Source: Chrysaora quinquecirrha (lineage: Eukaryota > Cnidaria > Scyphozoa > Semaeostomeae > Pelagiidae). Taken from it: 64,000 nt of DNA. A model generated the notes under the pieces. The model was given only the letters and a program-made list of their open reading frames with translations, did not search any database and was not told the origin of the DNA. The DNA is taken from assembly GCA_014526335.1 (NCBI GenBank), contig JACTAT010000035.1, positions 1,837,452 through 1,901,451 on the forward strand. Direction: 5' to 3'. Within the stretch, counting starts at the first letter, position 1. Every line of letters begins with the position of its first letter. A program made the translations under genes and the position numbers. Of the stretch, positions 1 through 12,900 are shown one piece after another.

Positions 1-119
1 AAAATGCAATGTTATCTACGTTTGGCCAGCTCTGCCAAAACAGCAGCTGAAATGCAAATGGAAGTTGGGCAAAACGTAAGGTTTGTGTTGGCAACTTTAC
101 AAGGCTAAAACCTGCGCTG

Positions 120-505
120 CAAGTCCATATGTTTCAGGGCCTCTATGTTTAAGCCTCTATGTCCAAGCCTATATGTTTCAGGGCCCATATGTTTAAGCCT
201 ATGTGTCAAGGCCCCTGCGTTGTTTAAGCCTATGTTTCAGGGCCTCTATGTTTAAGCATCTATGTCCAAACCTATATGTTTCAGGGCCCATATGTTTAAG
301 CCTATGTGTCAAGGCCCCTGCGTTGTTTAAGCCTATGTTTCAGGGCCTCTATGTTTAAGCCTCTATGTCCAAACCTATATGTTTCAGGGCCCATATGTTT
401 AAGCCTATGTGTCAAGGCCCCTATGTTGTTTAAGCCAATTTTTCAGGGCCTCTATGTTTTAAGCTTCTATGTCCAAGCCCATATGTTTCAGGGCCTCTTT
501 TAACA
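120..505. repeat. 103-bp minisatellite, about 3.7 copies
   Basis: A unit of 103 bp built from variants of 'atgtttcagggcc' and 'atgtttaagcc' repeats head to tail. The phrase 'ggcctctatg' recurs at 138, 241, 344 and 447, exactly 103 bp apart. Each unit is itself made of shorter roughly 25-bp sub-repeats. The open frame across it is a by-product of the repeat. It lies beyond the 3' end of the REJ-type gene. Confidence 0.9.
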
Positions 506-770
506 TCCTAACTAGGGTACATTTTCCCCCATACCCTCTTTCTTCTGTTGCTTTAACCATAGTCTTCTCCCCCTTTTCGTAAATCAACAATTGAATATAG
601 CGGTCCCTTAAAAGAGGTTCTCTTACGTTTGATAAACAATTCTAGTCCTTAAAAATAAATAATTTAGAGCTACAGGAAGGCATTCCCTTTAAAACTCACT
701 ATCTGTTGATCTAAAACTATGCTGGCAACTATTAAAAATGTGGAAATTTCAAATTTTAACTGTACGTGCC
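506..770. other. 3' flank of the REJ-type gene
   Basis: This lies immediately downstream of the stop codon at 771-773 of the minus-strand gene and should hold its 3' UTR. I saw no canonical AATAAA on the minus strand here, so the polyadenylation site is not assigned. Confidence 0.4.
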
Positions 771-952
771 TCAAGGGCTTGCTGTCTCTGCAGATCCTTG
801 TGAATGAACTTTCGACTTGTTCTGTACTGACTTCACAACCAATAAAATGACGACGACAACCAAAATTGCACCAAGAATGCCAAATATGGTAGCAAGTAGA
901 ACAGCAGAACTTCCCTTCGATTCAGCAGGGGTACTGGTTGGTTGAACTGAAG
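771..952 (-). CDS. Last exon: transmembrane helix, cytoplasmic tail and stop
   Basis: The acceptor 'ttttag' precedes a Thr/Ser/Pro-rich linker (SVQPTSTPAESKG). A hydrophobic helix of about 24 residues follows, rich in Val, Leu and Ile (core AILVVVVVILLVV including the short flank). Then comes a basic, polar tail of about 20 residues ending in ETASP and a TGA stop. The positive residues after the helix (KSVQNKSK) fit a type I orientation. The previous exon ends in phase 1 and this one supplies two bases, making a Thr codon at the join. Confidence 0.85.
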
Positions 953-3900
953 CTAAAACAGATATATTTATTTATTAGTAGTTTTTTTCGTTAAAAGGGA
1001 AATATAATCTTGACCAAAATTAGAGACACTTTGAGGCTTTTAAAGCAGCTTCGCTTTGTTGAAGCCCCATCTCCCCCAGATCAATGTTGCAGATTAAATC
1101 TAATTCCTAAGTGACAGGTAATACCATAGCCTTGAAACGGAGGCAACATTGATACAGGAGGAGGGGTGGTCCATCCTATTTCTAATGATTTGTAACAAGT
1201 TTTGTGTTGCACGGAGAAAGTCTCTATGAATTTTGGCCAGGATTGTAGAAAGTATCTAGATAAACGTATTCAGAAATTCACAAGAATCTAAATTTTTCGG
1301 TTTATTACTTTTTTCTTCCAGCCAATGATGTTGAAAATTATAGTAAAAAGGCAATCTTGGCTTTTGCTATAACACTTAAAAGATATTTTTTTACTTCACA
1401 CCTATTCTTTAGCCACCAATCAACTCCCTCATCATATCGTATTATTATTATAACCTTAAAAATTCGAAATCGAACTGGAATTATCCACATTGGTAAGGCA
1501 CAAGTGTACTACACACAATTTAGGATTTACTACACCTCGATAATAAACTATATAGATAATATAAATGTGTAAAAAGACACGAGTGTTGAGAATTTCCATG
1601 ATGTGAATGAAGTATGATATATACGTATAACAGTCAAGGGCGAGGTTTAGCTATGGGTTCAGTAAGAAATACCTCTAATATGCATCTAATACATGATCAA
1701 ATAAGTAGTAAATGCAGTCTTGAGTAATTGTAATTGTAATTGTAATTGTAATTGTAATTGTAATTGTAATTGTAATTGTAATATTAATATTTTAAAGCCA
1801 CAAGCTTTGATTTCTTTGCAGTCTATGAGGTATCTATCATACATGGCGTCTTGAGCAACAAAAAGATTCTTTTGTGAGATTTGGTTACCATGAATGAAAC
1901 GAAGGTAGGAAATTATACTCACTTTGAGGTTTTTCAACGGAAAGAGAAGAAACATCAATATGAAAACCGTTTGACCCACTGCCGGTTTTCAACTTCGACT
2001 CTATATTTGCTTTGTTTGTTCCACCACTTTTGAATAGCAGATGAACCTTAACTTTAACTTTGTTCAATGGTACAATACTGCAAACAAAAACAATATCTAT
2101 TAACAAAGTTGACATTGAATCTTTGTAAGCACCAACCCATTGCAACAAACCATTTCACGTTTAGGCATTAAGGCGTAAAAATTAGCAATTACATTATCAG
2201 TGCATTGGAGTTTGTTGTTTGGCGCATTCAAGAGAGTCAAGAGAGCAGCCATCCCTCCCCAATAAACGTCGAGGTAGGTTGTGTATACAGCTCAAAGCTG
2301 AAGAAAGAAGAATGTGACAGGCCACCTCTTTCTTAAATTGTTTTATAGCCATACACCTGATTTCTTTGACAGCCCCCTTTTATAGGTCCAGTATTTGACC
2401 TCTGTCTAAGCCCCAAGCAGCAAGTTCGCCTGGAAATGCCTTAACAACTTTTCGAAGGAAATCAGGCTGAACCTTTATTTCAAAGAATCAACAAACTCGT
2501 AAGATGCTGAAGCGAAGAAACACAAAATATACAACTCAAAGGGATTGGACACAGATTATTATCTTAACAGGTAGCTAACGGAGCAATGGAAATACGGGGT
2601 AAAGCCACGTCCAGAGCTACGAAGAAACTCTGATGAAAAAGAAAATTATTTGAAGAAAAATCAGAATTTTGTTTCGAGTTTTGAGACCGATTATCTTTGT
2701 TCCGAGTTTCTAGCAATTTTTTGGCGTAGAGGTTCTGTATCTGAATAGAATAATCAATCCTGTCTCTTTCATGCCTGGATTTTCCAACGACCTTTCGAAA
2801 GAGACAACATGAATGCCACGTTGCCAAGGGCTCCGATGCCTCATTTGGAAAAGAAGAAAATTTGAAATTCACCTACTTTCTCAAAAGGTGTGAGCTTTTA
2901 ACGTTGGTACAAATGAAATAATTAGATATATAGCATTGAATCGCCATTGAACATAATAATTTCTTTAAACTAAATTGAACTTATTAGCTATACCTGAAAC
3001 TCATGTCTAGATATGCCATTATAATTGCCATCTCCTTGGAAGACAGTGTTGACCTGAAAAATCAAATAAAATAAACATAAAAATTGTTACTAAATGACTG
3101 ATTGAAACTAAATAACTAAATAACTGGTAAATACAAAAGACGTTCAATCGTAGGCATGTCGTACTCCCAAATTCATTTCATCGGTATCATGAAGATACAT
3201 CCATCGTATTTTACAAGCAGTAGTTTTAGAGGCATTACATCCTTTTTAAGTGAAGTACTTACATGCTTACTCTTCAACTATAGTTCGCATTACTCTGTAC
3301 GTAATAAATTATACACAAAGATGCCATTCTATACTCTACATTACACATATTGCATACTTTACAGTACAACACTGCACTGAGACTGCCAATTACAAGTCAG
3401 CAATATACTAATCTTTTTAGTTTCACTGTTTCTCTGGTTGTCTACTTTACAGAGCTTCAGAGAGCAATTTCATTACTGTATATGCTCTTTCTTGCATCTT
3501 TGATCGTTTTAAACCCTCACCTTGTTTACTTGATAAAGCAAAATCGAAAGGTCGTTCTAGAAGACCCTCTTACACTGGCAAGAAGAACTTACCCATTGTT
3601 GGACACTGGCTTTAAGCGTTTGTGCTTCTGCACTTGATGCATTTGATAAGGAAGCATTCCATACTTCGTTGGCTAATGTAAATGATGCAATAAATGTATC
3701 TAAAAATGAAGTATCTTCAGTTAATACATGAGGATCAGAAGGTACAAATGAAAATGTGGGAGCTCCATGTAACGGAGATCTGTGACACAAATGTTTCGTC
3801 TGTTACATAAGATGGGCCAAAATATTCTCTTCCCCAAATCTTACCAAACTTTAACCAGGAAAACATAAACAGGAATTGAAGAGAAATCAAAGCCCTAACT

Positions 3901-6900
3901 GCTTTTTTCTCGGAGTAATCAAAACTCAAAAATTTGTGACCAGAAATACAGGTTCAAAGAAACCAGAAAGGTTGCTGCAACAGCAGTATCCTAGTACATG
4001 CTCAACTCACGGAAAATTATCTTCAAAGAAGATGATCATGACTTCATTTTAATTGCAAAAAGACCAGTCGCCAGAAAATAGCCCTTATTTAAATCTGTTG
4101 ACAACTCAGTATGGTCATCATTAATCACGAAGGGCTGTTCCATTTGTTTTAAAAAAACATCCGACAGATCCAGTCTTTACGTAACGTGATTGATTGTGGA
4201 GCCCTTGCTAAAGCCAAATCGGAAAGAAGAATCGATGCATCTCTAAGTAGGTTTGAAACATACACAGAACGGAATGGAGGACATCCAGACCATACTGTCT
4301 GGTTAAAATATTCCTTATCTTTTCTTTTGTCCCTTGCTTATTTGATGGTTACGTTACACTTGCATTTTGACTACAGATTTTGAGTTTGGATTACTCTAAT
4401 TTGTCCGTCGCTCACGGTTCTACTATTCAATCGGTTTTAAAGAGCTGCACAGACTCTCAACATGGGTTTTCTATTCGATGAAACTTAACAAAGAACTTAC
4501 CAAATGCCAGTGATGCTGAGGGTGTCGGCGTGACAGCACTTGTCGTTGTTGTTGCTGCATCTGGAACTTGAATGACAGCGAAAGAACGTCAAGTGAGTTG
4601 CCTTGCATACGATAACATTTTCGGATGATATCGTTGTTGTCATTCCTCGGTCCTCCCATACTTTGCTTGCCTCGCTATAATATACACATTTTACACTGTA
4701 GCCAGGTTGCCGATTTGAAACAGACATGTTGAAGGAAAGTGGTACTGTTAACGATGTAATTGCAATGTCTTGCTCTGATATTGGATCTTGCAGAGCTATG
4801 TCTACCACCTTAGAAGATAGGAAAGCAAAAAGAAGGTTAAAGTCAAATAGATCTTGATTTCTAGATCAAAGACCCATTTTCAATTGAACGAATTCTCACG
4901 AAGATTTTATGCGAAAGAATTCTCGCTAAGATTTTGTGCAGGTTTGCATTTCGACTGAAAAAGGGGAGTCTAACACAGATTGGTATTGCTATTGCACGTC
5001 AAAATGACAGAAGCTTGTTCTAATAATTACTCGAAAGTATGAGTAAAGTATACTAAGTTGCATTATGGTTAGCCCGAAAAATCGAGACATTGAGACAAAC
5101 TGCATATTTTACAGGATACACAGTACTAAGTTTGACGTTCTCCATATAAAAAGTGCGAAATTCATCTGCGCAAGTTTACCATGTGCGAACAGATTGAAAG
5201 AAATTGCAGAAGACAGATATTGCTATGGCTAGCATTTATACATTAAATGCAGACAATACAATGCGATAAAAGAATAAGACACCTCACCTGTGTACTGCTG
5301 ATGACAATCCTGCTATCACTAAGCGATTCAGGAACTTGAGAATAACTTCGCATCTTTAGAAAAACGCCTTCACAGACTCTTCCGTTGGAGCATTTCCAGC
5401 TTTTAAATTGGTTCTTTAGCTCTGTTCCAAAGTCTATTTGAACAGCATCAGCGGCTGATTTGCTTTTCATCGGTTTGTCCAACATTGTGTACGCAACTTT
5501 AATTGATACACGTTTGCTCTTTCCTGTTGTTTCGAATGGAAGTTGACTAGGCCCAGTTTTTGAGGTTAGAGATTTGGCCAAAGATTTATCAGATCGTAAA
5601 ACACTCTGTAGAGAGAATAAAAATGACCACCTAAGACTTCAATTTTCTAAATAAAGGTTAAAAGGTTAAATTTTTGTTATAAAAGCAGAGCGCTACCAAC
5701 AAGAAGGGTAGGGGACGAACGCCTCTTTAATATGTCCATCGATTCAAGGGGCAGAAGGGAAAGATAGAAGGGTCAAACGAGAAAAGTGCTCAAGGAAAAC
5801 TACGCAAATTCAGTTCTGCTACAATATAAGTAATTATATAAATTTCCAGTTAGTTGTTGCGCCATCCGAGTTTTATACCAAGGTCCAAAGATAATCCATT
5901 TAGAACCCAAAGTAAAGCTTAATAAAAAGTAGGATTTTAGAGATTCTAGAATCTAGATATTCTTGAGATTCTTATACTATTCGAGAAGATTATTACAGAA
6001 AGTAAGACGACCAGACTAGACAAAAAAGTAGAAGTTTAAGATAGAAAAGCCTTAACCTTAAAAAAAATAAATTCAGTGACGCACGGAAGGATGAGATAGC
6101 AAAAATGAACTGTTATGTCACTTAAGGCCTGGCTAAACTAGGACACATGTCGCGCAAACATTGATGTCCCCTCGGTTTATCCCAGTTTAGCAACCTCGAA
6201 AACTTTGTAGCGCGCGACAAAATTTGTAACAAGAGACACGCAAATGTTTCTGGGAGACAACAGAAACATTTCTTGTCTCCGCGACATGCAAATGATTCGG
6301 TGGACATGTTGCTCGCTTATCACTCACTTTAGCCACCCTGGGAGACACGCCGAACACAAGTGTCACGTGCGACATGTCTCCTAGTTTAGCCATAGCTTTA
6401 GTTTTGCATTTAATGTGGTACCAGCTGGAAAAGTGGTATGTTAAGATGGGTGTTTAGGTCAAATTTTTGTTTCAAAGGGCCTGAATAGAGTAGAAGTTCA
6501 ATAAGAAGCTCAATAATCTGTCATGATAGTTAATGTTTGTCATATTAATGTAATAACTACTACCAACAATTATTCTTCACCTGCAGTACATACCTCAGAT
6601 ACATTTTTGCTTTTGGCTTTTTTATCGATATCAGCAAGCCGGTCAAGAATGGTCTGTACATCATTACTATTAATTGCAGTTGATTCTAAGCCATCAAGAA
6701 CTTTTTCATACGCTTCTGATATGTCACTCAAATCTTTAGTTGTATTCAGTTTATTGGGGTCCACTTTCTTCAAAACTCCCAACAGACTTGAGCTAACTGA
6801 TTCAGTTTTCGGTAGGCTCTTGGACAGGGAAAGTACAGTAGACAAGTGTTTGTTGCTCCACTTTCGTTAGCACTGAGCTTTCTCCTGCAAAATAAAGACA

Positions 6901-9900
6901 TATGACCATGTGCAAGACTGATGATATAAATAACTTGCTCGGAATAAAGGAGACCACCTATTATTCAAAGAAGAGAAGGACGAGTAAGAAGTAAAGGAGG
7001 AAGAAGCAGAAAAAAGAAGGAGGAGGAAGAGAAGAAGCATGAGATCAGAAAAAAGAAAAGGATGAAGATGGATAAGAATAAGGAGGACAAGGAGAATAAC
7101 AAAGAAATAGGAAGAAGAAGATGGTGAAGAACTAAAGAAAGAAAAGGAAGAGGAAAAGAACAAGAAAAAATAAGGAGAAGAAGAAGAAGTAAAACAGCAG
7201 GAAGATTAAGAAGAAAAGGTAGACGAGGAAGGTGGATACAAAATAAAGAAAGGAGAAGATAAAAGAATTTGAAGAAGAATTTGAAGAAGAATTGGAAAAA
7301 GAAGAAGAAGAAGAAGAAGAAGAAGAAGAAGAAGAAGAAGAAGAAGAAGAAGAAGAGGAGGAGGAGGAGGAGGAGGAGGAGGAGGAGAAGAAGAAGGAGA
7401 AAAAGAAGAAACTTACCTTGTCCAGAAGCAACACCAAGCAGACTATCAAGTGATGCTACAGCTGATGATAGATCCCCAGAGGCAGTGGCTTCGGCTATAA
7501 CACCAATGCCAAAATTCACTTCCGCCTCTGAAATATTAGCTGGTCGCGTTGACGTTATGTTCAGTTTCTTCTCAGTCATGGTTCCACAAGAACTGTGAAC
7601 CCTCACAGCCAAAGGTAACTGATGTGATAAGCCATATCCCAGTGATGCTGGAATCTTAAGACTTGGATCTGACAGAACGCCGTATGAGGTAAAACGATTT
7701 CCTCTTCGTAATTTCCAAATTCGTATTTTAAAGGAAGGCAGTCAGATGCCATTGTCCATAGAGGCGCTATTATAAAAAAAGTGATAAAAGGTGCGTTTCG
7801 TTAAAAATGTCCATTGAATGGCAATTTTTACTAAGGTCAACTTAATTCTGCCTTCAATGTCTTGAATATTCAGTTAATAAACATAAAATGGTAGGATTTC
7901 TAGAATGAGACTTTCAAGTTGTCTAAACAGCTATTTAAACTTAGCTATGCTTGAACAAGTTAAGTATTTTCATGCTCTGTTTCTCGTATTTAGTGAATGG
8001 CATTTCAAATGGGCGGCTCCACGGCCACGAAAAATTTCGTAGAACAGCGGAAGCGGCTATTTCTGAGTTTTTCTTGCATTTTAAAGACTAGATAGCATCA
8101 TTGACAATCCCAAGGTACCAGTTCAATTTGGTCGAAACTGTTTTGGTAAAAGAGCCAGGGATGACTGTGAATACCTGATGGAGATAAACGGTTGATGGAA
8201 TACGAGGAAATAAACGGTTCTTCCGTTTAAGACGTAAATTTTTTCATGTATAACCAAGGAGGCTACAATAATACACATGGTAGCGTTAGAACATTATGAC
8301 TTGTCACACTTTCACAAAATTGATCATCAAAAGTTTCTTGGAGTGTGCTTTGAGCAGCTCCATTCATTAGTTTAGCCTATTTCTAATGTATTGACTTATG
8401 GTTAAATAGGGCAAAGTAAGTTTTATACAAGTAAGGAATATAACCTGTTAGTGAGATTCTATTTAAAGCTTCAACTGTCATTGGATTGACGGTGAACTCT
8501 CCTGGTGTTGGCGTGTTATAAACTTCAAACGAAATCTGCCCAAAGCCTTCCTTCGTTCCATCGTTCACAGTCAGCCTCAGAGTGTACCTAAAATACAATG
8601 AGAAAATATTAGAGAAACAAATTGTCGACCAATTTGTAAGTGAAACGTTCATCAAATACTAGCTAGGTGCACTCTTCTTTACTTCGTGTGCTTCTGTAAC
8701 ATGTTATTCTCTTAGCTCGACTAGTTTGAGCTATCAATTCTTAACATGACAATTTGTTCTCTGTTCTTTGAATATAATAAAGCTTTGTTACTTTTTTTAA
8801 TATTTTTAGTTTATACATCAAATTGATTATTCATGACCTCAGTATTTTGTTATTTACAGGCACGAAAGTAAACTTATAAACACTTACTTTGCTCCTGGCT
8901 GCATGGCACCTGATTTCAAAACAAAATAGGCCGAAGAGTTTGAAGAAGCATGGTAGACAAACGTAGGCTGTGTGATGAAATTGTTTTCGTCTGAAAAATC
9001 AAGGGAACTTGAACCTGCAAAAGAAAGTGATTGATAAGATCTTTAAGATCTTTAAGAGAAAACAAGTCCCCGTTTAGGTAAAGCGTTTTAATTTTGAAAG
9101 ATTTCAGAACAACGATTAAGGATACAATTGAGAGTAAGATATGCTCCACTGGGAGAGTATGTGAAGATATCGTAAGCTCACTTCTACAAAGGAGAGGAAG
9201 ATAAACATGCGACTTTGCAATAATTTGTTGTCCATGTACCTATGGACCATTGGTTCTAGCTTTAGTCCAGATGAATGTTCGCCAAAGGATGACTGGTTAT
9301 TTTATGCATTTGTCATGAATGGCAAACAGTAGGATAGATTTTTCCACATGTTGTCCACCACATGGAATTCGAACCTTAACTGCATGAACAGAGAACCAAA
9401 GACATTTTCACTGAGTAAAAGTTCAGTGAAATCGACCGAGTTACTCTTCTTAAGACATACAGTCGAAGGTTTCTCCTCCCGCTCGACTTTTTGTGTTTTG
9501 CCTATGTTTAGCCTTCTCTGGTGCAATACATATATATTTATATATATTTGTTATGAAATTGCGAACACCAGGATAGATTTTTCCTCACGTGGCATACCAC
9601 AATACATGGGACTCGAACAAGGACTGTATGGCCAGAGAGACAACGACATTTCCACTGAGACAAGAGCTCAGTGAAGTCGCGAGTAACTCTCCAAGTCATA
9701 CAGCCCAACGTTCTCCTCCCATTTTTGTGTTTCGGCTATGTTGAGCCTTCTTCAGCACCATACATATCTTTATTTTCCATAAATGGTTAGTTGTTGCATA
9801 CTATCGCTTGAATCTCAACAAGAGCACATGCTGTTAAACAAGACTACCATTGTGGATCTAAAGTCACGTTTCCATAAGGTCTCTCCATCTATCTTGGGCA

Positions 9901-12900
9901 ACTTCAAAGGTTTCTAGACGTTCACGATCAACGCTAGGCCCAAATGTTACACATTCTATCTACATATCTACTAGTTGAGTTATAGTGCAAAAGTTCAAAT
10001 TGCAAAGTTGAAAATCAGCAAATAAAGAAACAGTCTCCGTTCCAAGGAATCTTTTAAACAATAGGAACCAAATAACGAAACTGTCCGGACATTCTTCGAC
10101 TTATCACAAACCTGGACTAGAAACATCAGTCGACCATACAACAGTTGCTTGACTTCTGACGATGACAGTCGCTTTGACGGACAGCTTGCTGTTAGGTTTA
10201 ACTTTGTCACTAACCGCATTTATGATCACAACTGGAATGGTCCCAGCTTTTATGGTAACAGTCGCTTTAGCTGTCTTCCACCGATTTGTTGAGAGTGATG
10301 TTATATTCACACTAAAAAACAAACTTGTTGTTTGAGCTTTCACTAATTCAGCTTATTTGGTGAAACGTCCAAACATTGCTTGAAAAGCAAGTTTCTAATG
10401 TTTGACTTTTGAATCAACATTAATTCTAACCAAAAAGATATTTTTGCCGGTGGAAAGGTCAAACGCTGCCCAAATAGCCAAACGCTGCCAACATTTCACC
10501 CAAGACGAATGTTGTCCAACGTATGGTGGAATTTTGGCGACAATTGACCAAGGTTTTAAGATCCAAGAAATTATCAGTACATAAGAATAACTTACGTAAA
10601 CTCGTATGATCTTTGTTTCAGTTCATTCGGATTTATCGAGACAACACCTTCAGAAGCAATGGCAAGCGGTTGTCTCTTTGTTTGAGATATGCAGTTACCA
10701 TTAGTTGTTTTATCAATGCACTTCCATGTGAATCTAAACGATTGTTCCACATTATCAGGGTCAAATGACAAACTCTTTGCATCCAGTATGAAGTTTCCAG
10801 AATCACTACCGACAGAAAAATCACCTGAGAAGAAATAAGAGCGTACTGTAATATTTCTTCTAATTCAGAAAGAAGATTGTCAAGATTCAATTGTAAATTA
10901 ATTAATTAGATACAAGGAATTATCAACCTTCAAATCTTGCCACAATTAATCGGTTGCAACGGAGGAAGACAAAACGATAATAATTTCGAATAGGTCTATT
11001 CTGTAACGTAGCTAAATCATATAGTTTTAGGCCCTGGCCATACTATCAATCATTGTTTGTCAAATATTTGAAATTCGCTCATCAAGCAGTATGTAAACGT
11101 TTGGTCAAGTCATAAAACATTGCTTGACAAGCATTTATAAGCAGCGGTTCGCGATGTGGTTGCAAAAAGTTCTAAACATTATTTGCTAGACGCAAGCAAA
11201 AAATGTTAAACGAAAATTGATTTAAAAGGCGGTCAAACGGTAAACATTTTGCTTGAAAGCAAACTTCAAATGTTCGACGAGCAATGTTTTATCGTTTTGC
11301 CATGGTTTTTGTTTGCGATGACGTAAGAGCTTGAATTTTATAAAACAACAGTTTGGTCAGTTTGTTAGCTTCAGTGTCTTCTTCAGCATGTTTACAAAAT
11401 GTATCGGCCACGTATAAAGTATTTACAAAGAGTTTTTATGATACTTTGACAGACTTATTGCATGTCGTAATCTGCCGTAAGAAATTTAACTTCCTACAAT
11501 GTGCGATTCAGAGGAAGGGCAGGAAGGAAATCAGAAAAAGCGTTAACATCTACAAACCTCCTTTTATAACAGCAGTCAGCGGTCTGAGCATTGGTTGTAC
11601 AGTGATTGAAGTTTCACTAGCGATACTTGTGTCTTCTTTCCAATATACTTTGAGTTTAATCATATACAACTTTCCACCGACTAAAGTTCCTTTACCAATC
11701 ATCAGGGTCTGCTTGGTTGCACTTGTTTTGAATGGAGATGAACTACTTAGAGAAGCATCAGTAGTTGTCCATAGGTAGCCAGCTGTATAATTACTTGAGC
11801 AAGAAGACGCCTGAAAATGAAAGTCCACAACATAAACTCATCCAATTTCTATCTACAAAATGTGATCAGAAACAATTCTAGAACTTTTACTCTATTTATT
11901 GGTTTCAAAATAGCCATGAGTGACTTCGCAATTGATGAGACACAGTTATACCAGTGCTGAGACAGTCGTTGCAATCAAATGGTTCATTATTGCTCACATT
12001 TGGTTGGATTTTTAGAGTCATGTGCTCAATGAGAACAAAGGCAGGTGTCACAGACACGTCTCCGATTGCTGCGATGCATGTTTCCTTTAACATCTTCTAG
12101 TGGCACAAGCGTCATAAGGACCGCGAAAGTTGAATCAAATTCAACCTTTTTTATGTCGGCACTACCGCGGTAGAGAAACTGCAAGCCTTGGTAGAGCCAC
12201 AGTAAGGACGGGTTTCCATTAATACTAAAAACGTCGCAGCATTGTCTCAGCACTGGCACAGCCGTGTCTCAGCACTGGCGCTGCCAGTTTTAGCTATATG
12301 GAAATCAGGCATTATCAGGCAGAAATCAGCGTGCAGAGAATTCCTTACAGCAGTTTTCTATCACAAAATGTAGTAATACTCTCACGCGGAATATATAGTG
12401 TCACATTTAGATTACACTAAAGTTAGCACGACAACTAGCAGCTAATAGATGTGAAATAATGAATTCAAACCTACCGCAACTACAGCAGTCAAGAAGAAAT
12501 CACTCGCCAGTAGAACTTTACTTGGATCAGAAGATGGAACAATGGAAAGATCTGGAATCGGACTGGATGCTTTCCTTGTAGTAATTGATGCTGTTTTAGG
12601 CGAACCAGCAGTTAAGAAATTCGAAGTAGATACAGTGAAGGTGTAGTCAACATTGGCAGTGATATCAGAACGATGAATTACAATGCTGTCTGTTGAAGAA
12701 CTTTTAAGAAGATTATCGAGTGCACTGCCAATGGAAGCTGTTGATGCTGACCAAGCAAAAGTCATAGGTCTTCCGCCTGAGCCTGTAGACTGGGCAGCAC
12801 TTAGTTTCAGATTACTGCAAGATGATATCATGGATGGGCCTAGGAAAGAGCGATAATTTTGTATTGTATGATTATTTATTGTTGGTGTTTACAGTAGTGG

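Noticed and set aside
306..503. 65-residue repetitive peptide
   Set aside because: Encoded entirely by the 103-bp minisatellite.
2564..2872. Possible missing exon of the REJ-type gene (VNFKFSSFPNEASEPL)
   Set aside because: Incoming phase 0 would fit, but the acceptor lacks a good pyrimidine tract and no donor gives the required outgoing phase 2.
6965..7612. Long open frames coding poly-Lys/Arg, poly-Ser, poly-Leu or poly-Phe
   Set aside because: They come from the GA-rich simple repeat. Only the part at 7417-7612 on the minus strand belongs to a real exon.
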